Source of the DNA: Alphaproteobacteria bacterium
GTDB taxonomy: Bacteria; Pseudomonadota; Alphaproteobacteria; Caulobacterales; Hyphomonadaceae
Assembly (NCBI GenBank): GCA_018827375.1
Contig: JAHJYW010000045.1
Coordinates: 186,001 to 250,000, forward strand
DNA length: 64,000 bases
Reading direction: 5' to 3'
The position numbers were made by a program, and so were the translations under genes. Shown piece after piece: positions 27,223-35,109 of the stretch. The notes below the pieces were generated by a model. The model made no database searches and had not been told where the DNA came from. It was given only the letters and a program-made list of their open reading frames with translations. Each line of letters starts with the position of its first letter. The stretch's first letter is position 1.

Positions 27223-27981
27223 CTAGAGCGGACGCACCGGCGCGCCGGCAGCGGCGAGGGCCGTGCGCGCGTCGGCGATGGTGGCTTCGCCGAAGTGGAA
27301 GATCGAGGCGGCGAGGACAGCGCTGGCGCCGCCTTCGAGAATGGCGGGGGCAAGGTCATCGACATGGCCTGCGCCGCCCGAGGCGATGACAGGGATGTTC
27401 ACGGCGGAAGAGACAGCGCGCAGCAGGGCGATGTCATAGCCGGACTTGGTGCCGTCCTTGTCCATGCTGGTGAGCAGGATTTCGCCAGCGCCGCGCTTTT
27501 CGGCCTCGATGGCGAAGGTCACGGCATTGATGCCGGTCGGCTCGCGCCCGCCCTTGGTGAAGATTTCCCAATGGTCGCCCGTCTGGCGCGCATCGATGGC
27601 GACGACAACGCACTGGCGCCCGGCCTTGGCGGCGCAGCGGCTGATCAGGCCGGGGTCTGCCACGGCGGCGGAATTGATGGCCACCTTGTCGGCGCCAGCC
27701 TTCAGCAGGGCGACAAGGTCTTCCGCGCTGCGCACGCCGCCGCCGACGGTGAGCGGCATGAAACAGGCCTCTGCCGTGCGGGTGACGATATCCAGTATCG
27801 TGCCGCGGCCTTCATGGCTGGCCGTGATGTCGAGGAAGCACAGCTCGTCGGCGCCCTGCGCGTCATAGGCGCGGGCGAGGGCGACCGGATCGCCGGCGTC
27901 GCGCAGGTCGACGAAGTTGACGCCCTTCACGGTGCGGCCGTCTTTCACGTCGAGACAGGGGATGATGCGGGTCTTGAGCAT
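27223..27981 (-). CDS. hisF: Imidazole glycerol phosphate synthase cyclase subunit
   Basis: A 252-residue TIM barrel that takes ammonia from HisH and converts PRFAR to IGP and AICAR. Catalytic Asp11 ([10 protein letters not shown]) and the second Asp (VVAIDARQ) are in place, with phosphate loops GGGVRS and [11 protein letters not shown]. It heads the hisF-hisE pair; hisA lies 5.6 kb further on, beyond an insertion. Confidence 0.96.
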   Translation of the reverse strand: MLKTRIIPCLDVKDGRTVKGVNFVDLRDAGDPVALARAYDAQGADELCFLDITASHEGRGTILDIVTRTAEACFMPLTVGGGVRSAEDLVALLKAGADKVAINSAAVADPGLISRCAAKAGRQCVVVAIDARQTGDHWEIFTKGGREPTGINAVTFAIEAEKRGAGEILLTSMDKDGTKSGYDIALLRAVSSAVNIPVIASGGAGHVDDLAPAILEGGASAVLAASIFHFGEATIADARTALAAAGAPVRPL

Positions 27982-28052
27982 GGGAGGCGTTTAGCGGGGA
28001 AGCGCGCGAGGGGGAAGGGGCGTCAGCCTTGGAAGGACGCGGGCAGGTTGCT

Positions 28053-28769
28053 ATGCCTGATCGCATGACAGAGACCATGACAGACGAGACCGCGCGCTGG
28101 ACGGCGCTGACCGAGGCCGAAGACAAGGCCCTCACCCTGTTTGACGCCATCGAGGCGGCGGGCATTATCGCGCCAGGGCGCAGCGAGCGGCAGGTGGACG
28201 ATGACATTGCCGCGCTGGCGCTGGAGAAGTTCGGCATCGAGCGCCACTGGCACCAGTGCAATGTGCGGGCGGGGGCCAATACGGTGACCACGTTCCATGA
28301 CAAACCGCCCCTGCGCGTGATTGAAGCGGAGGATACGGTCTATGTTGATCTTGGGCCGGTGTTCGAAGCCTGGGAGGCGGATGTGGGGCGCACTTATGCG
28401 GTGGGCGAGCGCGCTGAAAAACATGCGCTGGTCAGCGCGCTGGACACTGTGTTCGAGGCGGTGCGCGCCGAGGCGACGCCGGACATGACGGGCGCGGCGC
28501 TCTATGCACTGGCGTGCGACACGGCCGATGCCCATGGCTATCATTTCGGCGGGGCGATTGCGGGCCATGTGGTGGCGGAATATCCGCATGCCGTGTGGCC
28601 GGGCGACAAGGACCACCAGCGGATCGGCCCGGCCAACCCCACACGCCTGTCAGACCCCGACCCGTTCGGCCGTCCACGCCACTGGATTCTGGAAATCCAC
28701 CTGCTGGAACCGGGGCGGACATGGGGCGGGTTTTATGAGCGGTTGCTGCGTGGGGTTGGACGCGTTTAA
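28053..28769 (+). CDS. M24-family metallopeptidase (Xaa-Pro peptidase-like)
   Basis: A 238-residue pita-bread-fold protein. The metal ligands expected of M24 are visible: two Asp in YVDLGPVFEAWEADVGR, His in GHVVAEYPH, Glu in WILEIHLL and a last Glu in FYERLL. The usual N-terminal creatinase-like domain is lacking. Three ATGs (28053, 28065, 28077) are possible. It is the first plus-strand gene of the block separating hisF from hisA. Confidence 0.82.
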   Translation: MPDRMTETMTDETARWTALTEAEDKALTLFDAIEAAGIIAPGRSERQVDDDIAALALEKFGIERHWHQCNVRAGANTVTTFHDKPPLRVIEAEDTVYVDLGPVFEAWEADVGRTYAVGERAEKHALVSALDTVFEAVRAEATPDMTGAALYALACDTADAHGYHFGGAIAGHVVAEYPHAVWPGDKDHQRIGPANPTRLSDPDPFGRPRHWILEIHLLEPGRTWGGFYERLLRGVGRV

Positions 28770-28831
28770 AGGGAACGTCGACTCGTGGTAGAATCCGAAT
28801 CTCAAATAACTGTTTCGGTTCGGATCGAAAA

Positions 28832-29905
28832 ATGAGCGACAGTCCAATTTCAAATGCCAACAAAGTCACGGCCAAATCTGGTCGTTTGCACTATTCAGAA
28901 CCGATAGTGATTTCGGAGAATACGAGAACGAAGATTGAAGCACTTCCTTACTTCATAGATCACTCCGGCGAGGAAAAGCTGACGCTCAAGATAAACTTTT
29001 TTACAAAGAATCCGACGTCTCGTCAGTGGGAGCACAATAAACAGAAGTCGTTTTCGCTGGCCGATTCTACAGTACCAAAATTAAAGAGAGCGATTGATCA
29101 GTTTGAGGCCCTTCTTGGTCGCCCAGCTGACGCTCAATATTTGCTCGTGCCGTTGGGAGAAGCAAGTTTCCAAATAGGGCGCACCGAGAAGGCGAAGGCA
29201 GTCCAAGCATTATTGAATGCCCTTTCTGATCCGCAAATTTTGGCCCATTTGGATTTGGGAAAACTTACAGATGAAGTCGCGCAAGCTCTGAAAGGCAGAG
29301 TACGGATTGCGGAAATGGAGCGTGCTATTAGGCAACTTGAGTTGATGCTGGGTAGCGAGGAAAACGCGGTAATCCTCTATCAAAAATGGTTCGACGAGCA
29401 CTATTGGGTTTTGGGAAATGCCTATGTGGCAAAAGACGATCTGAGATCTAGTAGCGCGACAGATAGAGTTGACTTACTGATGCATCATACGGCCGCTGGA
29501 ATGAGGGACATAATAGAACTCAAGCGGCCCAACATGCCCGTCCTGCATTTCGACAATGCACATCGAAACTTCTACTTCGCGGCGGACGTGTCATCCGCAA
29601 TTGGGCAATGTCACAGATACTTGGAGGTCTTCTCTGAAGAGGCATCTTCAGGCCTTCGTGATGCGCCTCACATAGTTGCTCACTACCCAGAAGCAGTGAT
29701 CGTGATTGGCCGATCTGAGGGGTGGCCTGCAGATAAGCAGAAAGCACTCCGTGGGCTCAACAGTCGTTTAAATGGCATAAAAGTCATGACGTTTGATCAC
29801 GTCCTTGCTCAAGCAAGGGCGCTACTCGACTGTGTTCGACCAGCTGAAATGGAAGTAGATGAAGCAGCTCAGACAAGGTCCAGTTTGGACGAACTGAATT
29901 TTTGA
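28832..29905 (+). CDS. Shedu-type anti-phage nuclease (DUF4263)
   Basis: A 357-residue protein. The C-terminal half (about 185-335) matches the Shedu SduA/DUF4263 nuclease: QKWFDEHYWVLGNAY, an acidic DRVDLLM (Asp214), the PD-(D/E)xK core IIELKRP (Glu229, Lys231), Gln259 in AIGQCHRYLE, PEAVIVIGRS and LNSRLNGIKVMTFDHVL. All likely catalytic residues are present, so it should be active. Residues 1-180, probably the sensing part, match nothing I recognise. The gene and the sequence after it are clearly richer in A+T than the neighbours, and no Shine-Dalgarno is visible. Shedu acts as a single-gene defence system, so lack of partners is not a defect. Horizontal acquisition is the likely origin. 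Confidence 0.85.
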   Translation: MSDSPISNANKVTAKSGRLHYSEPIVISENTRTKIEALPYFIDHSGEEKLTLKINFFTKNPTSRQWEHNKQKSFSLADSTVPKLKRAIDQFEALLGRPADAQYLLVPLGEASFQIGRTEKAKAVQALLNALSDPQILAHLDLGKLTDEVAQALKGRVRIAEMERAIRQLELMLGSEENAVILYQKWFDEHYWVLGNAYVAKDDLRSSSATDRVDLLMHHTAAGMRDIIELKRPNMPVLHFDNAHRNFYFAADVSSAIGQCHRYLEVFSEEASSGLRDAPHIVAHYPEAVIVIGRSEGWPADKQKALRGLNSRLNGIKVMTFDHVLAQARALLDCVRPAEMEVDEAAQTRSSLDELNF

Positions 29906-30208
29906 TCGCCCTAGCGGGGAGTACAAGACATCCCTTTGCGCTGGGCGTTGTCGATGCAATCGCTTTTATTTGAAGGCGCCTGAGTAGATGCCCCAACAAT
30001 TCGCCCGTTTGAGGCTGTTCGACGCCAACGCCAGCCGCCACTTCTCTCTGTGAACAATTGTTGCGCCTACACACGCTCCCAAGGATTGAGGGCGTGCGGA
30101 GGCTGCTTCATCTAACCGACCTTTCATCCAAGAACCGAGCCTTTTGCGGTATACTGTCTTGACGCGCGGCGGATGACTGCGCGTGAGGAAACCCAGGAGG
30201 ATTATGAC
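29906..30208. other. Intergenic stretch after the Shedu gene
   Basis: About 300 bp without a convincing gene. The first half is A+T-richer, like the Shedu gene, and the composition returns to the chromosomal norm near 30170. Frames here on the minus strand have no ribosome site and unlikely composition. Confidence 0.5.
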
Positions 30209-30403
30209 ATGGACATCAGGACATTGGAAATCAGAACATCGGAGGCGATCCGGAAGGATGGCGCGGAGGAGCTGGGCCGGCGTGCGGCGAAGCTGTCGCG
30301 ACTGGTGCCGGATGCGGGCCGTGCGGATGGTCCGGAGACGGAGATGGCGCATGCGTTGCGCACACGGCGCCGGTTGCGGCGGCCCCTGTCGAGCGCGGTT
30401 TAG
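30209..30403 (+). CDS. Small 64-aa charged protein
   Basis: MDIRTLEIRTSEAIRKDG starts a 64-residue, helix-prone, strongly charged protein ending RRLRRPLSSAV. I do not recognise the family. Expression is well supported by a full AGGAGG at 30195-30200, 8 bases before the ATG. Its last eight codons recur as a detached fragment at 31740-31763, with only synonymous changes. It lies between the Shedu gene and the lipoprotein gene. Confidence 0.65.
   Translation: MDIRTLEIRTSEAIRKDGAEELGRRAAKLSRLVPDAGRADGPETEMAHALRTRRRLRRPLSSAV
30380..30403 (+). repeat. 24-bp direct repeat, copy 1
   Basis: This stretch encodes RPLSSAV plus stop, the 3' end of the small 64-aa gene. 22 of 24 bases match copy 2 at 31740-31763. 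The two copies bracket the lipoprotein gene. Confidence 0.75.
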
Positions 30404-30410
30404 GCGCGCA

Positions 30411-30442
30411 GGCTCGGCCTTCGACTTCGCTTAGGATGAGCC
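30411..30442. repeat. REP-like palindromic element
   Basis: GGCTC (30411-30415) and GAGCC (30438-30442) flank a core CTTCGACTTCGCTTAGGATG, a wording common in dispersed REP-type repeats of proteobacteria. Only one copy is seen in this window. Confidence 0.35.
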
Positions 30443-30584
30443 CGTTCAGTCATACCCGCCCTCTCCCATGCGGTACACCTGCCCAGTGGCTACAGCTTTG
30501 CCTAACCCGATTTACGAGGGCGGGTTGCAAAGTTTCTTAAGGTTTAAAATATATCTCCTTCTGGATGACGAAATTCAGGAGCCG

Positions 30585-31694
30585 ATGATGCTTAGAAACG
30601 TTCTGCTAGGAGCTGCTGCACTTTGCCTGACTGCATGTGCAAATCACCAGCCGACTAAAACGGCGGCGATGGGTCTGCCGGGCTTTATGAGCCAGGCAGA
30701 CACGCTTGAGATGCAGCGCCCTGTCCTCCCGGTCACGCATTATGTAAAGTGGTATGCGGAGGATCGGCTACAGTATTCGATCCAGCTCGATTATATTAGC
30801 GGCATGTCGCAGCGCGACTATCTGTTTGAAGAACCTAATCAGGAAATGTTTCTGCCGATGGTTCGACAGGCCCTCTACCAAACGGGCCTTGGCGCCAAAT
30901 CCGGCGCGGGCGCGCGGTATGCTTTGCAGATCGAGTTCCTTGATCTCGACGCAGATGCGTTTGGCCGGAACTTTGCGGGCAAGACCAATGCGATCTATCG
31001 CCTCGTCGACCGGCGAACGAATGAAACGGTTTATGAAAACACGATCGGATCGCGGTTTGTTGCGAAATATCCGGGGCTCAACGAAGATGACGCAAGTTTC
31101 GCTTATGACGTTTCCGCCGCGGGTGTGATCGCGGCAACGCGAGCGTTTGGCGCCTTCTCATTGTATGAGGGCGGACTTGTCGAGTTGTGGAACAACAATC
31201 AGAAGCTTCAGAACTTCTTCGGGGGCGATTCCATCGACGAAGTTTCTCAGGCGGGCTGGAATGACGCCTACCAGTCATATGCCTGGGTGACGGGAATCTC
31301 GGCCTTGTCGGGACCGGCGCTTGTGTTGCTCGGTCAAGTGAACCCGTTGAACTATGTTTCCCTGCAGCTTGAGCCTCGCTCGGAGTCCGCCGACTTTACA
31401 AAAGCCCGGCGCAGAAGTCTGTCAGAAACCGGGATCGGCTCGCGCTCGGCGCGTGAGCGCGCCAACGAACTTAATTCGCACCTGTTGGCGCAGAGTTTGA
31501 CAGTGTTCCTGCTCGATCTCGCGGAGAAGGAAGATGTTCGCCTCACGCAACTCGTGCCATGCGGTTCGTCGCCATCTGATGCATCTGACATTATTGAGGC
31601 CGTCCGGCAGCGCGCGCGCGTCGTCTCTGACGATTGCAGGCTGTATGCTGCACCTGACACTTCAATGGGTGTTGGTATTACGGCTTACAAATAG
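30585..31694 (+). CDS. Hypothetical lipoprotein
   Basis: A 369-residue exported protein with a lipobox LTACAN (Cys near residue 17), so lipid-anchored. The body is mixed alpha/beta with no recognised domain; notable segments are HYVKWYAEDRLQYSIQLDY and FLDLDADAFGRNFAGKTNA, and a C-terminal region with two Cys. Two ATGs in a row (30585, 30588) follow CAGGAG. The frame can be read from 30468 but that gives no signal peptide. The gene is bracketed by the 24-bp direct repeats. Function unknown. Confidence 0.75.
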   Translation: MMLRNVLLGAAALCLTACANHQPTKTAAMGLPGFMSQADTLEMQRPVLPVTHYVKWYAEDRLQYSIQLDYISGMSQRDYLFEEPNQEMFLPMVRQALYQTGLGAKSGAGARYALQIEFLDLDADAFGRNFAGKTNAIYRLVDRRTNETVYENTIGSRFVAKYPGLNEDDASFAYDVSAAGVIAATRAFGAFSLYEGGLVELWNNNQKLQNFFGGDSIDEVSQAGWNDAYQSYAWVTGISALSGPALVLLGQVNPLNYVSLQLEPRSESADFTKARRRSLSETGIGSRSARERANELNSHLLAQSLTVFLLDLAEKEDVRLTQLVPCGSSPSDASDIIEAVRQRARVVSDDCRLYAAPDTSMGVGITAYK

Positions 31695-31739
31695 CCTGAG
31701 CGGCGCGTAGCTGCTGTGACAGATGGTTCATTCGCGAAC

Positions 31740-31763
31740 CGGCCGCTGTCGAGCGCGGTATAG
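31740..31763 (+). repeat. 24-bp direct repeat, copy 2
   Basis: It matches 30380-30403 except at two positions. Read in the same frame it again encodes RPLSSAV and a stop: the differences are CCC to CCG and GTT to GTA, both silent. Upstream of it the similarity ends at once, so it is a 3' remnant of a related gene. Confidence 0.75.
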
Positions 31764-31863
31764 TCAGCCGACCCTTAGTGGCATCGATAAAATTTTACCG
31801 ACCGCCTGGCCCATGTATTAATTCATATCTGCAATAGTCTACGCTGAAGATCGGGAGTTTTCA

Positions 31864-32604
31864 GTGGGACTGAGGCATCACCAATGGATCGCCGTCCGGA
31901 CGACGGCGTGCGTGACCCTTGCGGCCACGATCATGTCGTTCATGTGCATCTGGGTGTGGATGCAGATCGACCCGGTCATGACGATCCAGCGCGCCTACCT
32001 GGCCGCGACCATCATACCGCTGTTGATTTCGCCCGCTTGCAGCATGGTGATCCAGCGCGCGCATGTTCAGGTGCGCGAACTGTCGGACGAGAACGAGTAT
32101 CTCGCGAACCATGACGAACTGACGGGGCTCAGCAATCGCCGCGCCTTCTTTACGCGGGCCAAGGCGATGCAGGCAAGTGCCGAACCGGCCCGGCCCGTGT
32201 TTGCCTGCGCGATTGCCGACATCGACGATTTCAAGCGGATCAATGATTCCCTCGGCCATCATGTCGGCGATGAAGTGCTGAAAGGCCTTTCGACCGTGCT
32301 GTCGCAAGTGGCCCCGCACGGCGCCATCGTGGCCCGTCTCGGCGGGGAAGAGTTTGCGTTGGCGGGCCGGTTTGCCGATGAGAACGTGGCGCGCTTCTGG
32401 TTTGAGGCGCTTGTGCGGGAAGTGGCGTTCCGTCATCCCGGCGGCCATGACGTGACGGTCAGCCTCGGCTGGTGCGTGGGGCAGGACGGCGAGACGCTGT
32501 CGGCCCTGCTGACCCGGGCGGACAGGGCGCTTTATGCGTCCAAGGCAGCGGGCAAGAACCGCGCTGAAATGGCCGAACGCGACATGCTGCGGGTTGTTGC
32601 CTAG
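31864..32604 (+). CDS. Membrane-bound diguanylate cyclase (GGDEF)
   Basis: A 246-residue protein with two membrane helices (about 10-65), a short coiled segment and a GGDEF domain. NHDELTGLSNRRAFF opens the domain, IADIDDFKRINDSLGHHVGDEVL binds substrate and metal, and the active site is GGEEF (residues 160-164). It should make cyclic di-GMP. No RxxD inhibitory site is seen at the expected place. GTG start with GGGAG before it. It sits in the block between hisF and hisA. Confidence 0.9.
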   Translation: MGLRHHQWIAVRTTACVTLAATIMSFMCIWVWMQIDPVMTIQRAYLAATIIPLLISPACSMVIQRAHVQVRELSDENEYLANHDELTGLSNRRAFFTRAKAMQASAEPARPVFACAIADIDDFKRINDSLGHHVGDEVLKGLSTVLSQVAPHGAIVARLGGEEFALAGRFADENVARFWFEALVREVAFRHPGGHDVTVSLGWCVGQDGETLSALLTRADRALYASKAAGKNRAEMAERDMLRVVA

Positions 32605-32646
32605 GCTGACGCGCGGGCCGCCTGGGCGGCCACGGTTTTTCTCCAA

Positions 32647-33111
32647 TCAGTCCTGATCGGTGGCGAGCGTTGTCAGCGTCTGCTTGAGCTGGACGAGCGT
32701 TTCCAGCGGCAGGCCCATTTCACAGGCAATGCGGGCGGGAATGTCGACGGCCTTTGCGCGCATGGCCCGGCCTTGTTTCGTGAGCGTGATGCGGACGCGG
32801 CGTTCATCGGCAGCGTCACGCGTGCGTATGACGAGGCCGGCGGTTTCGAGGCGTTTGAGCAATGGCGTCAGCGTGCCGGAATCCAGGCTCAGCGCCTCGC
32901 CCACCTCACCCACCAGACGGTCGTCGCGTTCCCAGAGGACAAGCAGTGTCAGGTATTGCGGATAGGTGAGGCCGAGCGGCTCCAACTGGTCGCGATAGAG
33001 CCGGATGACCCGGTTGGCCGCCGCATAGAGCGCAAAGCAAAGCTGGTGATCGAGCGCGAGCGGATCGAACGGCTTGGCGGCGTTTTCAGGGGCATCCGGC
33101 TCTGGGGTCAT
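32647..33111 (-). CDS. ohrR: MarR-family organic peroxide sensor OhrR
   Basis: A 154-residue winged-helix repressor. DHQLCFALY holds the reactive Cys25, LGLTYPQYL the conserved Tyr, and SGTLTPLLKRLE the recognition helix, with DERRVRITLT in the wing. Cys129 could be the resolving partner, as in two-cysteine OhrR proteins. Oxidation by organic hydroperoxide should release it from DNA. Its start overlaps the ohr stop (ATGA), and a palindrome upstream of ohr is the probable operator. Confidence 0.92.
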   Translation of the reverse strand: MTPEPDAPENAAKPFDPLALDHQLCFALYAAANRVIRLYRDQLEPLGLTYPQYLTLLVLWERDDRLVGEVGEALSLDSGTLTPLLKRLETAGLVIRTRDAADERRVRITLTKQGRAMRAKAVDIPARIACEMGLPLETLVQLKQTLTTLATDQD

Positions 33112-33521
33112 TTCACTTTCACGACGGGTTTGATGTCGATATTGCCTTTGACGGCGTTCGAATATGGGCACACGGCATGGGCCTGTGCAACCAGGTCATT
33201 GGCTGCGGCTTGGTCGAGGCCGGTGATCTCGACGAGGATGGCGACGTCGAGCGCGAAGCCGGTGTCATTCGGATTGAGCGAGACGGTGACATTCACTGCG
33301 CTGCTTTCCACGGCGATCTTCTGCTGGCGGGCGACATGGTTGATTGCGCTGTCGAAACAGGCGGCATAGCCGGCCGCGAAGAGTTGTTCAGGGTTGTTGC
33401 CCTTGCCGTTGCCACCGAGCTCTTTCGGGAGCGCGAGGTCGACCTTGAAGGCGCCGTCTGTGGTTTGGCTGTGGCCGTTGCGGCCACCTTCGGCGCGGGC
33501 GGATGTGGAATAAAGGGCCAT
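33108..33521 (-). CDS. ohr: Organic hydroperoxide resistance protein Ohr
   Basis: A 137-residue OsmC-family peroxidase that reduces organic hydroperoxides. Both catalytic cysteines are there: Cys55 (YAACFDSAI) and Cys118 (AVCPYSNA), with the substrate Arg in GGRNGHS. A good AGGAG precedes the ATG. It forms an operon with ohrR. Confidence 0.95.
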   Translation of the reverse strand: MALYSTSARAEGGRNGHSQTTDGAFKVDLALPKELGGNGKGNNPEQLFAAGYAACFDSAINHVARQQKIAVESSAVNVTVSLNPNDTGFALDVAILVEITGLDQAAANDLVAQAHAVCPYSNAVKGNIDIKPVVKVK

Positions 33522-33547
33522 GATGTATCTCCTGTGTTGGCAAGAGA

Positions 33548-33576
33548 TATATAGGGAGCGATTAAATTGTGCACAA
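33548..33576 (-). promoter_or_regulatory. Candidate ohr promoter
   Basis: Read on the minus strand: TTGTGC (33576-33571), 17 bases, then TATATA (33553-33548), 27 bases before the ohr ATG. Fit to the sigma-70 consensus is moderate. The -35 element lies inside the palindrome at 33563-33580. Confidence 0.45.
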
Positions 33577-33580
33577 TGTA
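33563..33580. promoter_or_regulatory. Candidate OhrR operator
   Basis: ATTGTGCACAAT is a perfect 12-bp palindrome; with two more matching pairs outside one mismatch it extends to 18 bp. The half-site AATTGT resembles the known OhrR box TACAATT-N-AATTGTA. It overlaps the putative -35 of ohr, so binding would block transcription. Confidence 0.6.
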
Positions 33581-33629
33581 AAAGATTGCGAAAGGGCGTC
33601 ACGCTTTTGTGAGGCGCCTTGGTAGCGGG

Positions 33630-34358
33630 CTATTGCGCGGCTTTGAGCGCCTCTGCGGGGATAATGTCACCATCGTAAAGGGCGCGGCCGAGGATGGTGC
33701 CGGAGACCGGGGTGCCGGGCGCAGCGCGGAGCTGCGTAATGTCGGCCACGCTGGCGACGCCGCCGCTGGCGATGATCGGGATGGTGACGGCGTTGGCGAG
33801 GGCGGAGGTGAAGTCGACATTGACGCCGGTCTTCAGGCCGTCGCGGCCAATGTCTGTGGCAATGATGGCGGTGACGCCGCAGCCCTCGAAGGCTTTTGCG
33901 AGCTCGATGGCGGACATGTCGCTGGTTTCGGCCCAGCCCTCGACGGCAACCATGCCGTTCTTGGCGTCGATGCCGACAATGATGCGGCCGGGCAGGTCAT
34001 GGGCGGCCGCCTTGACGAGGTCCGGGTCGCGCAGGGCGGCGGTGCCGAGGATGACGCGGGAGACGCCGGCCTCGATCCAGGCGTCGATCTGGGCGCGGGT
34101 GCGGATGCCGCCGCCAAGCTGGACCGGCGCATTGGTGGCCTTGAGGATGGCTTTCACCGCGTCGCCATTGGCCGATGTGCCGGCAAAGGCGCCGTTGAGG
34201 TCAACCACGTGGAGATGGGTGAAGCCAGCTGAATCGAAGGCCGCAGCCTGGTCGGCGGGGCTGTCATTGAAGACGGTGGCGGCATCCATCTCGCCGCGCA
34301 GGAGGCGCACGCACTGGCCGTCTTTAAGATCGATGGCGGGGTAGAGGGTGAAGGTCAT
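33630..34358 (-). CDS. hisA: Phosphoribosylformimino-AICAR isomerase
   Basis: A 242-residue TIM barrel, fourth step of histidine synthesis. Catalytic Asp in [14 protein letters not shown], second Asp in ATDIGRDG, and phosphate loops GGGIRT and ASGGVAS. Its ATG follows the hisH stop directly (TGAATG). Confidence 0.95.
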   Translation of the reverse strand: MTFTLYPAIDLKDGQCVRLLRGEMDAATVFNDSPADQAAAFDSAGFTHLHVVDLNGAFAGTSANGDAVKAILKATNAPVQLGGGIRTRAQIDAWIEAGVSRVILGTAALRDPDLVKAAAHDLPGRIIVGIDAKNGMVAVEGWAETSDMSAIELAKAFEGCGVTAIIATDIGRDGLKTGVNVDFTSALANAVTIPIIASGGVASVADITQLRAAPGTPVSGTILGRALYDGDIIPAEALKAAQ

Positions 34359-35000
34359 TCAGGGTTTCCAGGTGAGGAAGTTGGCGAGCAGCTGCAGGCC
34401 GACGCGCTGGCTCATTTCGGGGTGGAACTGGGTGCCGAAGATGTTGGCGGCGGCCACAGCGCTGGTGAAAGGCACGCCATAGTCTGTCGAGGCGGCGATC
34501 TGGCCGGGATCTTCGGGGCTGAAGGCATAGGAATGGGTGAAATAGGCATGTGGTTCCGGGCCAAGGCCCTCCAGCAACGGGTGGGGCCGCGGTATGCGGA
34601 GTTCGTTCCAGCCAACATGCGGGATCGCATGGCCGGGGCCGGGCTCTATGCGTGACACCACGCCGTGAACCCAACCGAGGCCGCGTGTCTCGCCATCTTC
34701 CAGGCCGAAATCAGCGAGGAGCTGCATGCCAACGCAGATGCCGAGGAAGGGTTTCCTGTCTTGCAGAACGGCGGATTCCAGCGCGTCGACCAGGCCGGGG
34801 CGGGCGTGGAGATTTTCTGCGCAATCGGCGTAGTGGCCAACCCCGGGCAGGATGATGCGGTCGGCCCTGGCGATAAGGGCGGGGTCTGCCGTGGTGGTGA
34901 CCTCGATCGTGAGGTCTGCGCGCCGGGCGGCTTCCTTCAGCGCACCAGCCGCCGAATGGACGTTGCCGGAGCCGTAATCAATGAGGGCGACGAGGTTCAT
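34359..35000 (-). CDS. hisH: Imidazole glycerol phosphate synthase glutaminase subunit
   Basis: A 213-residue class I glutamine amidotransferase that feeds ammonia to HisF. It has the nucleophile Cys in LGICVGMQLL, and His/Glu in FGTQFHPEMS. The start MNLVALIDYGSGN at 35000 is the natural one; the open frame extends further without signature. It heads hisH-hisA; its upstream region contains the large inverted repeat shared with the Coq4-like gene. Confidence 0.95.
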   Translation of the reverse strand: MNLVALIDYGSGNVHSAAGALKEAARRADLTIEVTTTADPALIARADRIILPGVGHYADCAENLHARPGLVDALESAVLQDRKPFLGICVGMQLLADFGLEDGETRGLGWVHGVVSRIEPGPGHAIPHVGWNELRIPRPHPLLEGLGPEPHAYFTHSYAFSPEDPGQIAASTDYGVPFTSAVAAANIFGTQFHPEMSQRVGLQLLANFLTWKP

Positions 35001-35070
35001 GTGGCCGCTCTTACCGCCACGGTACACAATGCGGAAGAGAAGATTCACTTGAATTCCACTGCGAGCGAAT

Positions 35071-35096
35071 GGTAACTCTATTGGAATAGAGTTACC
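35071..35096. promoter_or_regulatory. Perfect 12-bp inverted repeat, candidate operator
   Basis: GGTAACTCTATT (35071-35082), a 2-base spacer GG, and AATAGAGTTACC (35085-35096). It ends next to the ribosome site GGAGGAG of the Coq4-like gene and lies 71 bp upstream of divergent hisH. The size and symmetry fit a TetR-type operator; as RNA it could also form a hairpin hiding the start region. Confidence 0.65.
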
Positions 35097-35109
35097 GGAG
35101 GAGACCAGA

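Noticed and set aside
27022-28068. 348-codon plus-strand frame opposite hisE/hisF
   Set aside because: Both his genes on the other strand are certain; no domain is seen in this frame.
29966-30352. 128-codon minus-strand frame after Shedu
   Set aside because: No ribosome site, Arg/Leu-rich composition, and it covers the well-supported 64-aa gene on the plus strand.
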